The notes: generated by a model not told the origin, from the sequence alone. A stretch of 60,000 bases of DNA from Mesostigma viride (GCA_009746045.1 RPFO01000079.1:881285-941284), one strand, 5' to 3'; counted from the stretch's first letter, positions 25,700 to 34,230 are shown. A program made the numbers and translations.

Positions 25700-26002
25700 T
25701 ATAGGGTTTTTTCATGGGCACGGACACGAACCGGTATCGGTTTCGATTTCGAACGGAATTTCGAACCGGTATCGAGACCATGCATTATGGCACGCGGAAC
25801 GAAGGGGTATCATAACGGAATGTCGAAACGGTATGGTTTCGATTTCGACATTCCATAGGACGCGCATCTGGCTCCGAAACGTGATTTCGAAACGGTACGG
25901 TAGCGGTTTCGACATTCCATAGGACGTGCCTCTGCATAAATTGGATCCGTAACGGTACAATTTCGAGATCTCGGACGCAGTGCACAGGTCCGAGATCTCG
26001 AA
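25700..26002. repeat. Degenerate TTTCGA/GGTAT repeat block ending in a 16-bp hairpin
   Basis: A gene-free stretch (25,520-26,024). GAAACGGTA and GGTTTCGA motifs recur many times in both orientations, and TTTCGACATTCCATAGGACG occurs twice (near 25,845 and 25,907). At 25,961-25,976 and 25,988-26,003 a perfect 16-bp inverted repeat (TTTCGAGATCTCGGAC and its complement) surrounds an 11-base loop. It resembles an operator cluster, origin or recombination site. No protein-coding signal. Confidence 0.75.
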
Positions 26003-26024
26003 AGTATTTGCGTGCGAGATTTTA

Positions 26025-26525
26025 ATGTCAGATACTTGTACGATGAGTCTCGGAAGATTTTTGAGATACACGGAAGCCGGGGACAACGCCGTACGGAAAT
26101 TCCAATACGACGACGAATTCGCGAAATACGCAGTCCCTGGATTCGCGAATGCGATCGAAACGAATTTCGAACGGGTGCCTAGCGTCCCTCGGGCGTTCCA
26201 ACCGGTGAGCGAGGCCACTGCGAGCGAGTACGGAATGGTAGTGCTGCGGAGGGAAGATCTCGAAACGTTGATTTCGATCATCGAAAATCTTCAATCGAGA
26301 TGCGGTTCGTCCGCGGCCCGTCAACGGCCTACCGAACCGTACACAGCGTCCGTTCCGTCAGCCGTACGTACATCGCGAGTTCCTGGAGATACGCTGACAC
26401 CTGGAGATACGGATATGTCTCTCCCGGCGTATTTTCCGGCCGAATACAACGGCGACGTGCCGTCGACGGTCGTGTACCCCAATTTCAGGTCCGTGCACGG
26501 TCCAGGCGCGGTAGGTGGCCCGTGA
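26025..26525 (+). CDS. Unknown protein, Thr/Pro-rich C-terminus
   Basis: 166 residues from the ATG at 26,025, directly after the hairpin repeat block; the open frame begins earlier with GTG inside the hairpin. The N-terminal ~90 residues look folded (FLRYTEAGDNAVRKFQYDD), a short helix follows (LRREDLETLISIIENLQSR), and the C-terminal third is Thr/Ser/Pro-rich and probably disordered. No family recognised. It may be autoregulated through the adjacent repeats, which is inference from position. Confidence 0.55.
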   Translation: MSDTCTMSLGRFLRYTEAGDNAVRKFQYDDEFAKYAVPGFANAIETNFERVPSVPRAFQPVSEATASEYGMVVLRREDLETLISIIENLQSRCGSSAARQRPTEPYTASVPSAVRTSRVPGDTLTPGDTDMSLPAYFPAEYNGDVPSTVVYPNFRSVHGPGAVGGP

Positions 26526-26555
26526 CGCGGCAAAAAAAAGTGTCGACTTCATTAT

Positions 26556-28727
26556 ATGATGGATCCGTATTGGCCGTACCCGCCGGAGGACAAGCTTCCG
26601 GGAAACATACTCTATAAACTACTATCCGGCACTGCGAACGTAGGAAAAAGGGCGATGGGATGGGTCCGAGGGAGCGTGGGATCTTGCGCGAGCGGGATCG
26701 GCAAAACGCTCACGAGGGAGCAACTCGAACGTCTCGTGGCCACGCTGTACAAGGATCTGCCTGCCGCGTTCGTGAAAAAGACTCCCACTCCGACCCTGTG
26801 CATTCTCGTAGGTGACGAGGTCGTAGGCCGCATGCTCATGAACATGTGCAAACAGGCATTGCAGGGCAGTCCGGACGCGCACGAACGCCTCGTCCACGTG
26901 GCGTTCATGTTGACGAAGACGTCCAAAGACGTTCTCTTCCGGATCCCGAAGGAGTACCTTTGCGAGATCATTTCGCGGGCCACGAACACGACGCAGAGAG
27001 TCGCGATGTTGCAACACACGCCCGAATTCAATAAGCGGTTCGGAAACGAGGATTATAGGGAATTGGGCATGCGCGCTGGTCGGGCGTTCGCGAACGAGGT
27101 AGGGGGAGACGAGTGGGCTCCAGATGGAATGGGGAGAGGGGGTGGAGGGAGGGGGATGCCTCCTATGTTCGTGAACAACGTGTACCCCCGCGGCCCGGTG
27201 AGACGCCAAGGACCTCCCGTCGGCGGTGGCGCAAACGTGTACTTTGGCGCTCAGCCGCCGCGCATGCAGAACCCTTGGACTCATTACGGTGGCCAGGCTC
27301 GCACGGCTCACGAGGCGGCTTGCTGTCAAGTGGTTCAGCATTCTCTGAATAGCGCTCACCAGATGCGGGCGGAACGCATCGCGGGTGCGTTGAACCCGTA
27401 CACGAAGGCTGGTAGGAGCGAGGACCCTTCCCCTGGCGTTCCTGGTTCGTCGAAGGACGCGAACACGCTGAGAGGGGAGAAGGTGTTCGGCGCAGGGTAT
27501 CTGTGGGGCGGGATGAGACAACAAGAAGAGCCTGTAGCGGTACCGACAATAGCAGCTGCGGTACCGGCAATAGCAGCTACTGGAGCCACCGCATCAGCCC
27601 CCGATCATCCGAAGCTCGAGCTAACCGCTGAAGAGGTGAAAGCCTTGAAGGACAATCCAACGGCGTCTAAAGTAATTGACAATATACTGGAAATGGCTCA
27701 TTACCGCAATCATACTACAGAGTCGGTGATCGATTTATTGCGAGACAATTTAGCAGCAGCGGGCGTGACTGATAGAGGTGTGAATGAGATCGTGAACAAG
27801 ATAGAGATGCACGTTGGAAAACTCAAAGAACCTCATGGCTATTTTGGAAAAGTCCCTATCACAAGAGGCGAAAATCTAGAAATGTTTAATTGGCGAAAAA
27901 AGAATCTTGACGGTAAACCGGGTATCACAAAAGCCCAGCTCCAAGAACTTTATGTGAAAGCACACGGCGGATCTACTCCACACGAAAATGAATTAAAGAA
28001 ACAGTATTTGCGCGAAGAGTTGGTTCGTGTGTCAGGCATGAAAGATGAGTACGACAAGGTAAAGGCTCTGTTGGACGAACTAGACTTGACTGCACCCGTA
28101 AACAAGAGCGCATTTGATGATACAGAGAAATTATATATAAAACAATCTGAATCTCTTCTGGAGAAGTTGTCATCCAAAAAAACAATTGACAAAGCTACGA
28201 GGGAGGCATTGCAATTACATGGCGACAATTTCACGGAAATACCAAAATGGATGATATCGACAGCTGATAATCAAACGCATGCTACTTCTGATAAACTTAA
28301 AGGACAAGCATCCAAGGCATACGAAAGACATTTTAACTCGTTTTTAGATGAAATCAAGAATGCGACAACTTCGAGAGAAGTCACGGATAAGAAGCTAGAA
28401 GCATTGGGCCTTCTCGCGTTCGTGCAGATCGGGGATAAACAAGGTACCGGTGTGAAAGCAGAGGAGTCGCGAGCTCTCGTTCAGTCACTAGCAGACTGGA
28501 GAACGAAACAGTTAAGAGCCAAAGGGACTGCAGGCGCCTCATCATCAGCAAGACAAACTCGCGTCCGTCGCAAGGCGCCGGCGAAGCACAAGTCCCGCGC
28601 CAAGGCCGTCAAGAAGAAGGCGCCCGCCAAGGCCAAGAAGGACGCGCCCAAGAAGAGGACCGCCAAGTCAGCCTCCGCCGCAGGGCACTGCATCGGGGTC
28701 AACTCCAAGTCGATTTTCTGCGGCTAA
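26556..28727 (+). CDS. Large protein with histone H1-like basic C-terminal tail
   Basis: 723 residues in three parts. Residues 1-190 are a helical domain; 190-330 are Gly/Pro-rich and low-complexity; 345-650 are mainly helical (KALKDNPTASKVIDNILEMA, a repeated heptad-like pattern). Residues 655-705 are a Lys/Ala/Pro tail of the linker-histone type (RRKAPAKHKSRAKAVKKKAP), ending in a Cys-containing GHCIGVNSKSIFCG. The tail suggests DNA or RNA binding. The coding style changes: about 27,600-28,450 is AT-richer than the flanks. Family unknown; a virion core or DNA-packaging protein is a reasonable guess. Confidence 0.65.
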   Translation: MMDPYWPYPPEDKLPGNILYKLLSGTANVGKRAMGWVRGSVGSCASGIGKTLTREQLERLVATLYKDLPAAFVKKTPTPTLCILVGDEVVGRMLMNMCKQALQGSPDAHERLVHVAFMLTKTSKDVLFRIPKEYLCEIISRATNTTQRVAMLQHTPEFNKRFGNEDYRELGMRAGRAFANEVGGDEWAPDGMGRGGGGRGMPPMFVNNVYPRGPVRRQGPPVGGGANVYFGAQPPRMQNPWTHYGGQARTAHEAACCQVVQHSLNSAHQMRAERIAGALNPYTKAGRSEDPSPGVPGSSKDANTLRGEKVFGAGYLWGGMRQQEEPVAVPTIAAAVPAIAATGATASAPDHPKLELTAEEVKALKDNPTASKVIDNILEMAHYRNHTTESVIDLLRDNLAAAGVTDRGVNEIVNKIEMHVGKLKEPHGYFGKVPITRGENLEMFNWRKKNLDGKPGITKAQLQELYVKAHGGSTPHENELKKQYLREELVRVSGMKDEYDKVKALLDELDLTAPVNKSAFDDTEKLYIKQSESLLEKLSSKKTIDKATREALQLHGDNFTEIPKWMISTADNQTHATSDKLKGQASKAYERHFNSFLDEIKNATTSREVTDKKLEALGLLAFVQIGDKQGTGVKAEESRALVQSLADWRTKQLRAKGTAGASSSARQTRVRRKAPAKHKSRAKAVKKKAPAKAKKDAPKKRTAKSASAAGHCIGVNSKSIFCG

Positions 28728-28767
28728 AACGGACCAGAAAAAGTGTGCGGCCAATGGTACTACCTGG

Positions 28768-29337
28768 ATGGAGTCCTCCGCGCTGATCACGTGTCCGTCG
28801 TGCGGCCATCAGAAGGCGTCCGGGGCGTTCAACAATCGCAGTCTGCGCATCCACGGACCGTGTCGAGAGTGCCGCGCGGAGGATAACAAGAAGTTCAAGG
28901 CGTCCAAAGAGGGCTACTTCCGCCACCTCATTCGAAACCTCGCCAACGCGCGAAAAAAGGCGCGCAGAACACCGCATTCCACGTCCCTGTTCGTACGAGA
29001 TCTAGTCGATATATGGGACTCCCAAGGTGGCAAGTGCGCCATCACGGGGATCGGGATGACGCACGGGCCAGATACGGAAGTCCCTGGCCGTTCCGCGGTC
29101 ATCGACTTGATCGACCCAACCAAGGAGATCTCCAAGTCGAACGTCCGTCTCGTGTGTCGTAAGGTCAAGCGGATGAAAGGCAGTGATGACGTGGAATCGT
29201 TCCGTACCTTCTGCGCGCTCGTGGCGAATCTTCCAGACGAATTCGAGTTCGACACCGTCGACATGGAAGACGACGTGGAAGCGGGCGGAGCTTCCACACG
29301 ACCTCGCTGGGCAGACGAAGTCGAGCTACCTGTATAA
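28768..29337 (+). CDS. HNH-like endonuclease with N-terminal zinc ribbon
   Basis: 189 residues. The N-terminus has a four-Cys ribbon (CPSCGHQKASGAF ... CRECRAE, residues 8-33) as in many phage and giant-virus HNH proteins. The C-terminal half shows GGKCAITGIGMT and AVIDLIDPTKEISKSNVRLV, then CRKVKRMKG, matching the GxC-x-TG ... DRID ... NVxLVC core. Two normally important positions are altered: D-L-I-D replaces D-R-I-D, and the last Asn before the MK pair is Lys-Arg. Nuclease activity is therefore uncertain. Such genes are often mobile. The next gene's TATA box lies across its stop codon. Confidence 0.65.
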   Translation: MESSALITCPSCGHQKASGAFNNRSLRIHGPCRECRAEDNKKFKASKEGYFRHLIRNLANARKKARRTPHSTSLFVRDLVDIWDSQGGKCAITGIGMTHGPDTEVPGRSAVIDLIDPTKEISKSNVRLVCRKVKRMKGSDDVESFRTFCALVANLPDEFEFDTVDMEDDVEAGGASTRPRWADEVELPV

Positions 29338-29339
29338 AA
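29333..29339 (+). promoter_or_regulatory. TATAAAA box of the candidate ssDNA-binding gene
   Basis: TGTATAAAAGCGG, 57 bases before the ATG at 29,396 and overlapping the stop of the upstream gene. Confidence 0.6.
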
Positions 29340-29395
29340 GCGGAACGCCTCGACGTTTTCGCCAAACGTCTCATCCTCCTCTCCTCCCACCAGCC

Positions 29396-30118
29396 ATGGC
29401 GTCCACAGTCGTAGTGTTCGACGACTTTGACGTTACCAAAGTCCTGTACAAAGACCCAAAGAGAACCGGGAGAGGCCAATCCGGTCCAGGCGCCCTCTCG
29501 GCGTTCATGTCCTATGGCGTCGAAGGCACGCCTGTGCGAATTCAGACTCCGCGCATGCGGGCTCCGTTCGGAATAAGCTTCTTCGAGCCGAAGACCGCGC
29601 AAGGAGACAAGAAGTACACCCTCGACCTTTCGTTCGACGGGTTCGCGAACGAAGGAACGGACGCGGCCATCTTTTACGAGATGTGGACCGGTCTCGACGC
29701 TCGCAACAAGCAGCAATCGTTCCAAAAGTGTGTCGAGTGGTTCGGCAAGCGGATGAGCGAGGAGCTCGTCGAAGAACTCTACACGTCCGCCATCAAGCCG
29801 TCGAAGAAGGAGGAGTACCCTCCGACTCTCAAGTGCAACGTCCCGTGCCGCGACGGGCACTTCCAGACCCGTTTCTTTGACGAGGAGAAACGGCCCGCAA
29901 CCTTCGCGGATGTCCAGAAGGGCTGCGAGGTGCAGGCGATCCTCGAGGTGTCTCGCATGTGGTTCATGGACAAGCAGTTTGGATGCACCCCTGTGGTCCA
30001 GTCTCTCCAGTTCTTCCCATCCTCGCGCATGCCCGACGGGTACTGCTTCGTGGACAGGGACAGGGACCAGGCGTCCGATGAGGAGCCGGACCATAAGAGG
30101 TCGCGATCGGACGACTAG
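29396..30118 (+). CDS. DUF2738/DUF5871-like protein, candidate viral ssDNA-binding protein
   Basis: 240 residues from the ATG at 29,396, the first ATG after the TATA box. The upstream part of the open frame belongs to the HNH gene region in another frame. The pattern (FGISFFEPKTAQGDKKYTLDLSF near residue 60, CNVPCRDGHFQTRFFDE near 145, then CEVQAILEVSRMWFMDKQFG and VVQSLQFFP near 205) matches a family widespread in phycodnaviruses, iridoviruses and mimivirus relatives and proposed to be an OB-fold ssDNA-binding or replication protein. The tail is acidic then basic (PDHKRSRSDD). The TATA-type promoter fits early expression. The family call is from memory of its pattern. Confidence 0.7.
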   Translation: MASTVVVFDDFDVTKVLYKDPKRTGRGQSGPGALSAFMSYGVEGTPVRIQTPRMRAPFGISFFEPKTAQGDKKYTLDLSFDGFANEGTDAAIFYEMWTGLDARNKQQSFQKCVEWFGKRMSEELVEELYTSAIKPSKKEEYPPTLKCNVPCRDGHFQTRFFDEEKRPATFADVQKGCEVQAILEVSRMWFMDKQFGCTPVVQSLQFFPSSRMPDGYCFVDRDRDQASDEEPDHKRSRSDD

Positions 30119-30175
30119 CCTTATTAAACCATTGCTAATAAAGATTTTCATGCATTATCATATCGACCAACACAC

Positions 30176-30604
30176 ATGCAACTAGATAGTTCCGTGAAAG
30201 CGCTCATCGTAGGTTCGTCCGCGCCGTTGACCGCGTTGTTGCCGGTGTACATGGCCGCGATCCGTTCGTTCGCAGGAGGGGGCGCGAAGGTCTCCGTAGG
30301 CACCGAATGGGTCCTCTTCATGGTCACCGTGTTGCTAGGAGTAGGAAACTTCGCCGCGGTACGATGGTCTAGAAGTTTCGACGAAAATATCTCGAGTGAA
30401 CGAAAGTTCGTGATCACTGGCGCGGCGTGCGGTTTCGTGATAGGACTATTGGTCGCTAGTTCGGGATTCCACGTGGCCTTCTTCCCCGACTGGACCATAG
30501 GCGGGCATTTAGCTACCATCCTGGCGTCCACCGCGGCGTACGCGTCTCTCTTCCACTTCGTCCTCAGGCCTTTAGACGCTCTGTTGGACCAAGTGTGTCC
30601 TTGA
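30176..30604 (+). CDS. Four-pass membrane protein
   Basis: 142 residues with hydrophobic segments at about 12-30, 42-60, 79-103 and 116-132 and short polar loops. No family recognised. It starts 57 bases after the candidate ssDNA-binding gene, behind an AT-rich spacer with TAATAAAG and CATATC elements. Confidence 0.6.
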   Translation: MQLDSSVKALIVGSSAPLTALLPVYMAAIRSFAGGGAKVSVGTEWVLFMVTVLLGVGNFAAVRWSRSFDENISSERKFVITGAACGFVIGLLVASSGFHVAFFPDWTIGGHLATILASTAAYASLFHFVLRPLDALLDQVCP

Positions 30605-30653
30605 GCGCGTCTCGTCTCCCTCGAATCAAATCGCATCGTTACGTGACGACGCC

Positions 30654-31097
30654 ATGAACGCGATCACGTTCTGTGTGCGCGTGGTGTGTGGTTCGAACGG
30701 GCTCCCTAAATCGCAGCGGTGGCTGGCTAGGATCGCGAAAGAGCGTGGCATTCGCATACAGCACGCGGGGAACGGGGGCGAGAAACAGCTCGTTTCGTTC
30801 ACGGGTCGCACGTTCTTCGTCGACGGGTTCACGATGGACACCGACCCTCCCACCGTATTCGAATACCACGGCGATTTCTGGCACGGAAACCCGGACAAGT
30901 ACGGCTTTTTCGACATGCATCCTCTGAAAAAGTGCTGCAACGGGGAACTGTACATCCGCACAAAGCAAAAAGAGCAGGAAATCCTCAGCATGGGTCTGGC
31001 TCTAGAAACGAGGTGGGAGTGCGAGGACGAAGGTCTTCCGCCCCCGGACTGGAAAGTTCCGACGGCATTCCCCTTGCCAAGAAAAATGTCATATTAA
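30654..31097 (+). CDS. PD-(D/E)XK (Vsr-like) endonuclease
   Basis: 147 residues. The core FFVDGFTMDTDPPTVFEYHG followed by DFWHGNPDKYG places an Asp and a Glu in the order expected for a PD-(D/E)XK active site, and the WHGNP motif is typical of Vsr/very-short-patch-repair-like and giant-virus homing-type nucleases. IQHAGNGGEKQL upstream corresponds to the conserved Glu helix. It ends with a WECEDEG segment, also usual in this family. A role in DNA repair or as a selfish nuclease cannot be separated from sequence alone. The next gene starts 21 bases after its stop. Confidence 0.75.
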   Translation: MNAITFCVRVVCGSNGLPKSQRWLARIAKERGIRIQHAGNGGEKQLVSFTGRTFFVDGFTMDTDPPTVFEYHGDFWHGNPDKYGFFDMHPLKKCCNGELYIRTKQKEQEILSMGLALETRWECEDEGLPPPDWKVPTAFPLPRKMSY

Positions 31098-31100
31098 CAG

Positions 31101-31110
31101 TATACAATAC
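31101..31110 (+). promoter_or_regulatory. TATACAATAC signal
   Basis: TATACAATAC lies 8 bases before the ATG at 31,118. The identical ten bases occur at 31,841-31,850 before the next gene, marking a shared, probably late, promoter element. Confidence 0.6.
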
Positions 31111-31117
31111 AAGACTC

Positions 31118-31813
31118 ATGGCGGCACCGTACTGCAACGCACCCCAGTCCAAGCCGGACAGCTACATCGGGGCCAGGGAACGGCCACAGGTGTTCCCCGA
31201 GTTGTGTGGCGACCCGGAGTTCGAGACGCTCCGTTCTTCCCAGCAGCTGGGGACCGAGACCAAACTCATCCCGTCGGACGAGTACGACAACGCGTATGGC
31301 ATCGACACTCGCGCGGCTCCCCGTCTGTCCCAGTTCGGCAGCGGGTTCGACGCGCAGATGCAGTTCGCAAAAGACCTGATGCCATCGAAGGAGGACGTCG
31401 TGGGCGCTATGCTGAAACAGTCCGAGGGCGTGTTGGCCGTCACGAGCAACCGCAAGGACCTGCCGTTTACAGGGATCCAGACGCTGAGGGAGTACATCCC
31501 CATCCCGTTGAACCTGGGCCAGTTCGGGCAGATGAACCTTGCGTCCACGGGCGCGTTGGGCAGCGTGAAACTCGACAACCAGTCCGGTTGCACGTGTGGC
31601 GCTGCGGCGCCCACGGGGTTCTCCGTCCCACCGACCATGGCCTACGACCCGCGGTACCAGGCGCCCACGTGGGCGGACGCGGAGACAACGGTGTTCTCGA
31701 TGCCGCCTGTCAACTCTGCCACGTCGCTCGGTATGATGGGCGAGTCCGGCCGTCCAGCTCCCAACACCTTTTATGGCGCGCCAGGCATGAACACGGAGCT
31801 CGCCGGGCTCTGA
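31118..31813 (+). CDS. Putative virion protein, unknown family
   Basis: 231 residues from the ATG at 31,118. Mostly polar and low in secondary structure, with a Gly/Pro/Ser/Met-rich second half and a CTCG pair near residue 165. No membrane segment and no enzyme motif. The immediate upstream TATACAATAC is shared with the next gene. Composition fits a structural virion component; I recognise no family. Confidence 0.55.
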   Translation: MAAPYCNAPQSKPDSYIGARERPQVFPELCGDPEFETLRSSQQLGTETKLIPSDEYDNAYGIDTRAAPRLSQFGSGFDAQMQFAKDLMPSKEDVVGAMLKQSEGVLAVTSNRKDLPFTGIQTLREYIPIPLNLGQFGQMNLASTGALGSVKLDNQSGCTCGAAAPTGFSVPPTMAYDPRYQAPTWADAETTVFSMPPVNSATSLGMMGESGRPAPNTFYGAPGMNTELAGL

Positions 31814-31840
31814 GGCGCGTTTCGCGGTGTCTTTTAAAAA

Positions 31841-31850
31841 TATACAATAC
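31841..31850 (+). promoter_or_regulatory. TATACAATAC signal, second copy
   Basis: TATACAATACATAACACC, 18 bases before the ATG at 31,868. Confidence 0.6.
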
Positions 31851-31867
31851 ATAACACCAAACGCACA

Positions 31868-32341
31868 ATGGACGGGGCCGTGGAGCTCGAGGAGTGGCGC
31901 AACAAGATGCGATCCATGACGTCCGAGTTTATCGAAGTCGACGACGCCTTGAAGACGTCGTCCAAAGACCTCGCCCCTCTCCGGAAACGGAAGAAGTCGC
32001 TGCAAGAGGACATCCTGGCGTTCATGATCCGCGCTGGTGTGGACGCGTGCAATATCACCGGGAGAGACGACAAGCTCATGGTGAAGACCAGGAAGAAGAG
32101 GACGCCGCTCAAGGACGTCCTCCGCGACCGGCTGCTCCAATTCTTCTCGGGCAACGAGGAACGCACCGAAGAGTGCATGCGCGTGATCATGGAACCTCAC
32201 GTCGAGGAGGTCAAGGCGCTGGCCCGCGTGTCCAAACGCAAGAGGAAGTCGCCAGAGTCGGCCGACGAAGCCCCCGCGGCCGAAGAAGAAGAAGACGCGC
32301 CCGTCGAGGAGGAGGACGAAGACGAAGAAGAAGACTCGTAG
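31868..32341 (+). CDS. DUF5760-like giant-virus protein
   Basis: 157 residues. An N-terminal helical segment (residues 5-50: LRKRKKSLQEDILAFM) followed by KLMVKTRKKRTPLKDVLRDR matches a short family found across giant viruses (I recall it as DUF5760), with the typical LR-K-K-x-L-x-x-D-I-x-F-M pattern. The tail (residues 120-157) is Glu/Asp-rich. Function unknown in the family. The tail-coding GAAGAAGAC run produces a poly-Ser frame on the other strand, part of the frame at 32,197-32,478. Confidence 0.65.
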   Translation: MDGAVELEEWRNKMRSMTSEFIEVDDALKTSSKDLAPLRKRKKSLQEDILAFMIRAGVDACNITGRDDKLMVKTRKKRTPLKDVLRDRLLQFFSGNEERTEECMRVIMEPHVEEVKALARVSKRKRKSPESADEAPAAEEEEDAPVEEEDEDEEEDS

Positions 32342-32478
32342 AACTCTCTGTGCATGTCGCGCACGAAGAACGCGATGCCCGACTCGGGTTTATCGTAAAA
32401 GCTTCCATACGCGTCGATCCACTCCTTCGTCCCAGGGACGACGGCGATGTTGTTGTGATTCGGGTGCCAAATGCTCAT
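32197..32478 (-). CDS. Possible small protein overlapping the previous gene
   Basis: 93 residues. Only the first ~50 (including VVPGTKEWIDAYGSFYDKP and GIAFFVRDMHREFYES), encoded mostly outside the neighbouring gene, look like a real protein. The rest (a run of Ser then Ala/Ser) is antisense to the acidic tail of the plus-strand gene and probably a non-functional extension, or a tolerated convergent overlap of 145 bases. No known family. The intergenic stretch 32,342-32,478 has no other gene. Confidence 0.4.
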   Translation of the reverse strand: MSIWHPNHNNIAVVPGTKEWIDAYGSFYDKPESGIAFFVRDMHREFYESSSSSSSSSSTGASSSSSAAGASSADSGDFLLRLDTRASALTSST

Positions 32479-32560
32479 GGATGTATTCTAATCAATAAAA
32501 TGACAATAAAAAGCTCGCTCGTTCAACGACCTTTGTTAAAAAGCTAGAACATGTGTAACC

Positions 32561-33445
32561 ATGGATTGCGCCGATTGCTCGCGAGTCGTCCAGGTTTCCT
32601 CGGACGACTTGCAATGTCACCTCTGCATGGGGGTGCTTTCGAATCCGGTAGTCTTAGAATGTCGAACGCGGACCGAGGGCGGGAAGTGCGAGGCGGTCGT
32701 GTGTCACAAGCCGTGTCTCGGCGAGCTCATATCGAGGCAGAAACGCCGAGGGGGCATCATCGCTCCTGTCACTGGCAAGTGTATTTTGTGCAGGTCCCCG
32801 TGGCAACGGTACAAGTATCAACACCTCATCACTCTTGGCCGCATCACGGCTTTGGTACGTCGAAAGTGCATCAACTGGGAACGGGGATGCACGTTCGAAG
32901 GTTCCTCTGACGACGTGTTGAAACACAGATCCGGTGGCGGCTGTCCTCAGGAGAACGTCGAGTGTCCGAACCGCGCTCACGGGTGCACGACGTCCTTTTT
33001 GCGCAAGGACTTGGTCGCGCACAAACTCGCGTGCGAGTACTTCCCGTGCCGCTTCTTTCTCGAGGGAGACGGATGCAAACACGTGGGGAAGTACGCGGAC
33101 CTCGTTCTTCACGAGACGACGTGCTCGTTCGCGACCCTTTCGTGCCGCGCGCTCATCAACTGCGGCAGGATGCAACACAACATATGGTCGGCTATGAACG
33201 ACAACAACTCGATGCGTTGGGATCTCTGCGAGGCGGGGAAGGAGTATCACAATCTCCCCGAGCAGGAGGAAGACGAAGACGACGAAGAAGAAGACGACGA
33301 TGACGACGACGGGGAGGAAGAGACGGAGGATGAGAGTTCGGCCGCGAACAACTCGCGGTCTGTCGGCACCGCTGCTGTTATCATGAACCGGTCGGAGATC
33401 CCGGCTCGGTCGTTCATATCCATCGAGAACGTGTCGCTGCATTGA
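32561..33445 (+). CDS. RING/TRAF-type zinc-finger protein, putative ubiquitin ligase
   Basis: 294 residues. Residues 3-80 hold a RING-like Cys/His set (CADC, CHLCMGVL, CHKPCLG, CILCRSPW). They are followed by TRAF-type zinc fingers at about 105-200 (CINWERGCTFEG, CPNRAHGCTTSF, ACEYFPCRFF, HETTCSFATLSC), the RING-plus-TRAF-finger order of TRAF and SINA-like E3 ligases. The C-terminal ~90 residues are extremely acidic (long Asp/Glu run) and then Ser-rich; there is no MATH domain. It probably recruits host E2 enzymes to ubiquitinate proteins, which is inferred from the fold. Host-derived origin is likely for this architecture. Confidence 0.75.
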   Translation: MDCADCSRVVQVSSDDLQCHLCMGVLSNPVVLECRTRTEGGKCEAVVCHKPCLGELISRQKRRGGIIAPVTGKCILCRSPWQRYKYQHLITLGRITALVRRKCINWERGCTFEGSSDDVLKHRSGGGCPQENVECPNRAHGCTTSFLRKDLVAHKLACEYFPCRFFLEGDGCKHVGKYADLVLHETTCSFATLSCRALINCGRMQHNIWSAMNDNNSMRWDLCEAGKEYHNLPEQEEDEDDEEEDDDDDDGEEETEDESSAANNSRSVGTAAVIMNRSEIPARSFISIENVSLH

Positions 33446-33482
33446 AGAGCCGCGTCACAACTCTGTAAAATGAAATGTAGAC

Positions 33483-34193
33483 GTGGAGTACCTTACCATG
33501 TCTTCCACGACATCGTCGCTTCTTCCTGGCAACTCGACGGTGGTGGGAGATCTGGACGTCAAGGGGAAGATCACGGCGGATTACGTGTACTCTCGTCACG
33601 GTTCCCAGATATCCGAGCATCCGGTTTGGGACGACATGCGGACGCCTCTTTCGGACGTGGCGGTGACGGGTGACAACCCTCCGGGAAACGCGCTGATCAC
33701 AAACCTAGGAGGAGGAGCCAATACAGCCAAGTTGTGGGTGATCGATTTCGGAAGCGGGAATCCGCAGCCAAAGGAGATGTTCCTCCACATGCAACTCCCG
33801 CACGCGTGGAAGGAGGGGACGGACCTTAGGCCGCACGTCCACATCATCAAGTCCGGTACTACGTCTGGCAACGTGAAGTTCGGGATCGAGTATTCGTGGG
33901 CGAACGTCGGGGACGCGTTCCCAACACCTTCGACCGTGTACATGTGCAATTCGACGGCTCTTACCGCTGCAGACCAGTACAAACACATCATCTTGAACAC
34001 CACGACGCCTCTGGGCACGACGGAGACCAGTATTTCGGGAGTCGGGAAGAGGGATTCGTCCATGTTGATCATCCGCTTGTTTCGAAACTACAACGACGTC
34101 GATGACACGCTACAGGAGTCCGTCTGGGCGCTGGAGTTCGACATCCATTACCAAGTAGATACATTAGGGAGTTGGTACGAGTTTCCTCCTTAG
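33483..34193 (+). CDS. Phage-like structural (tail or spike) protein
   Basis: 236 residues (231 if the ATG at 33,498 is used). The segment FLHMQLPHAWKEGTDLRPHV and what follows (IEYSWANVGDAFP, SMLIIRLFRNYNDVDDTL, EFDIHYQVDTLGS) matches a protein family I know from phage and metagenomic tail or appendage loci. N-terminal NSTVVGDLDVKGKITADYVY resembles the start of many phage tail-fibre subunits. No membrane segment. In a eukaryotic virus it could form a surface fibre or knob. Followed directly by a lectin-fold protein of the same style. Confidence 0.6.
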   Translation: MEYLTMSSTTSSLLPGNSTVVGDLDVKGKITADYVYSRHGSQISEHPVWDDMRTPLSDVAVTGDNPPGNALITNLGGGANTAKLWVIDFGSGNPQPKEMFLHMQLPHAWKEGTDLRPHVHIIKSGTTSGNVKFGIEYSWANVGDAFPTPSTVYMCNSTALTAADQYKHIILNTTTPLGTTETSISGVGKRDSSMLIIRLFRNYNDVDDTLQESVWALEFDIHYQVDTLGSWYEFPP

Positions 34194-34230
34194 TAAAAAT
34201 ATTCAATGGAGTTTAGTAAGTTACGCGCAC

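Noticed and set aside
31094-32200. A 368-codon minus-strand frame
   Set aside because: Antisense to the 31,118 and 31,868 genes, Arg/His/Leu-rich, no domain.
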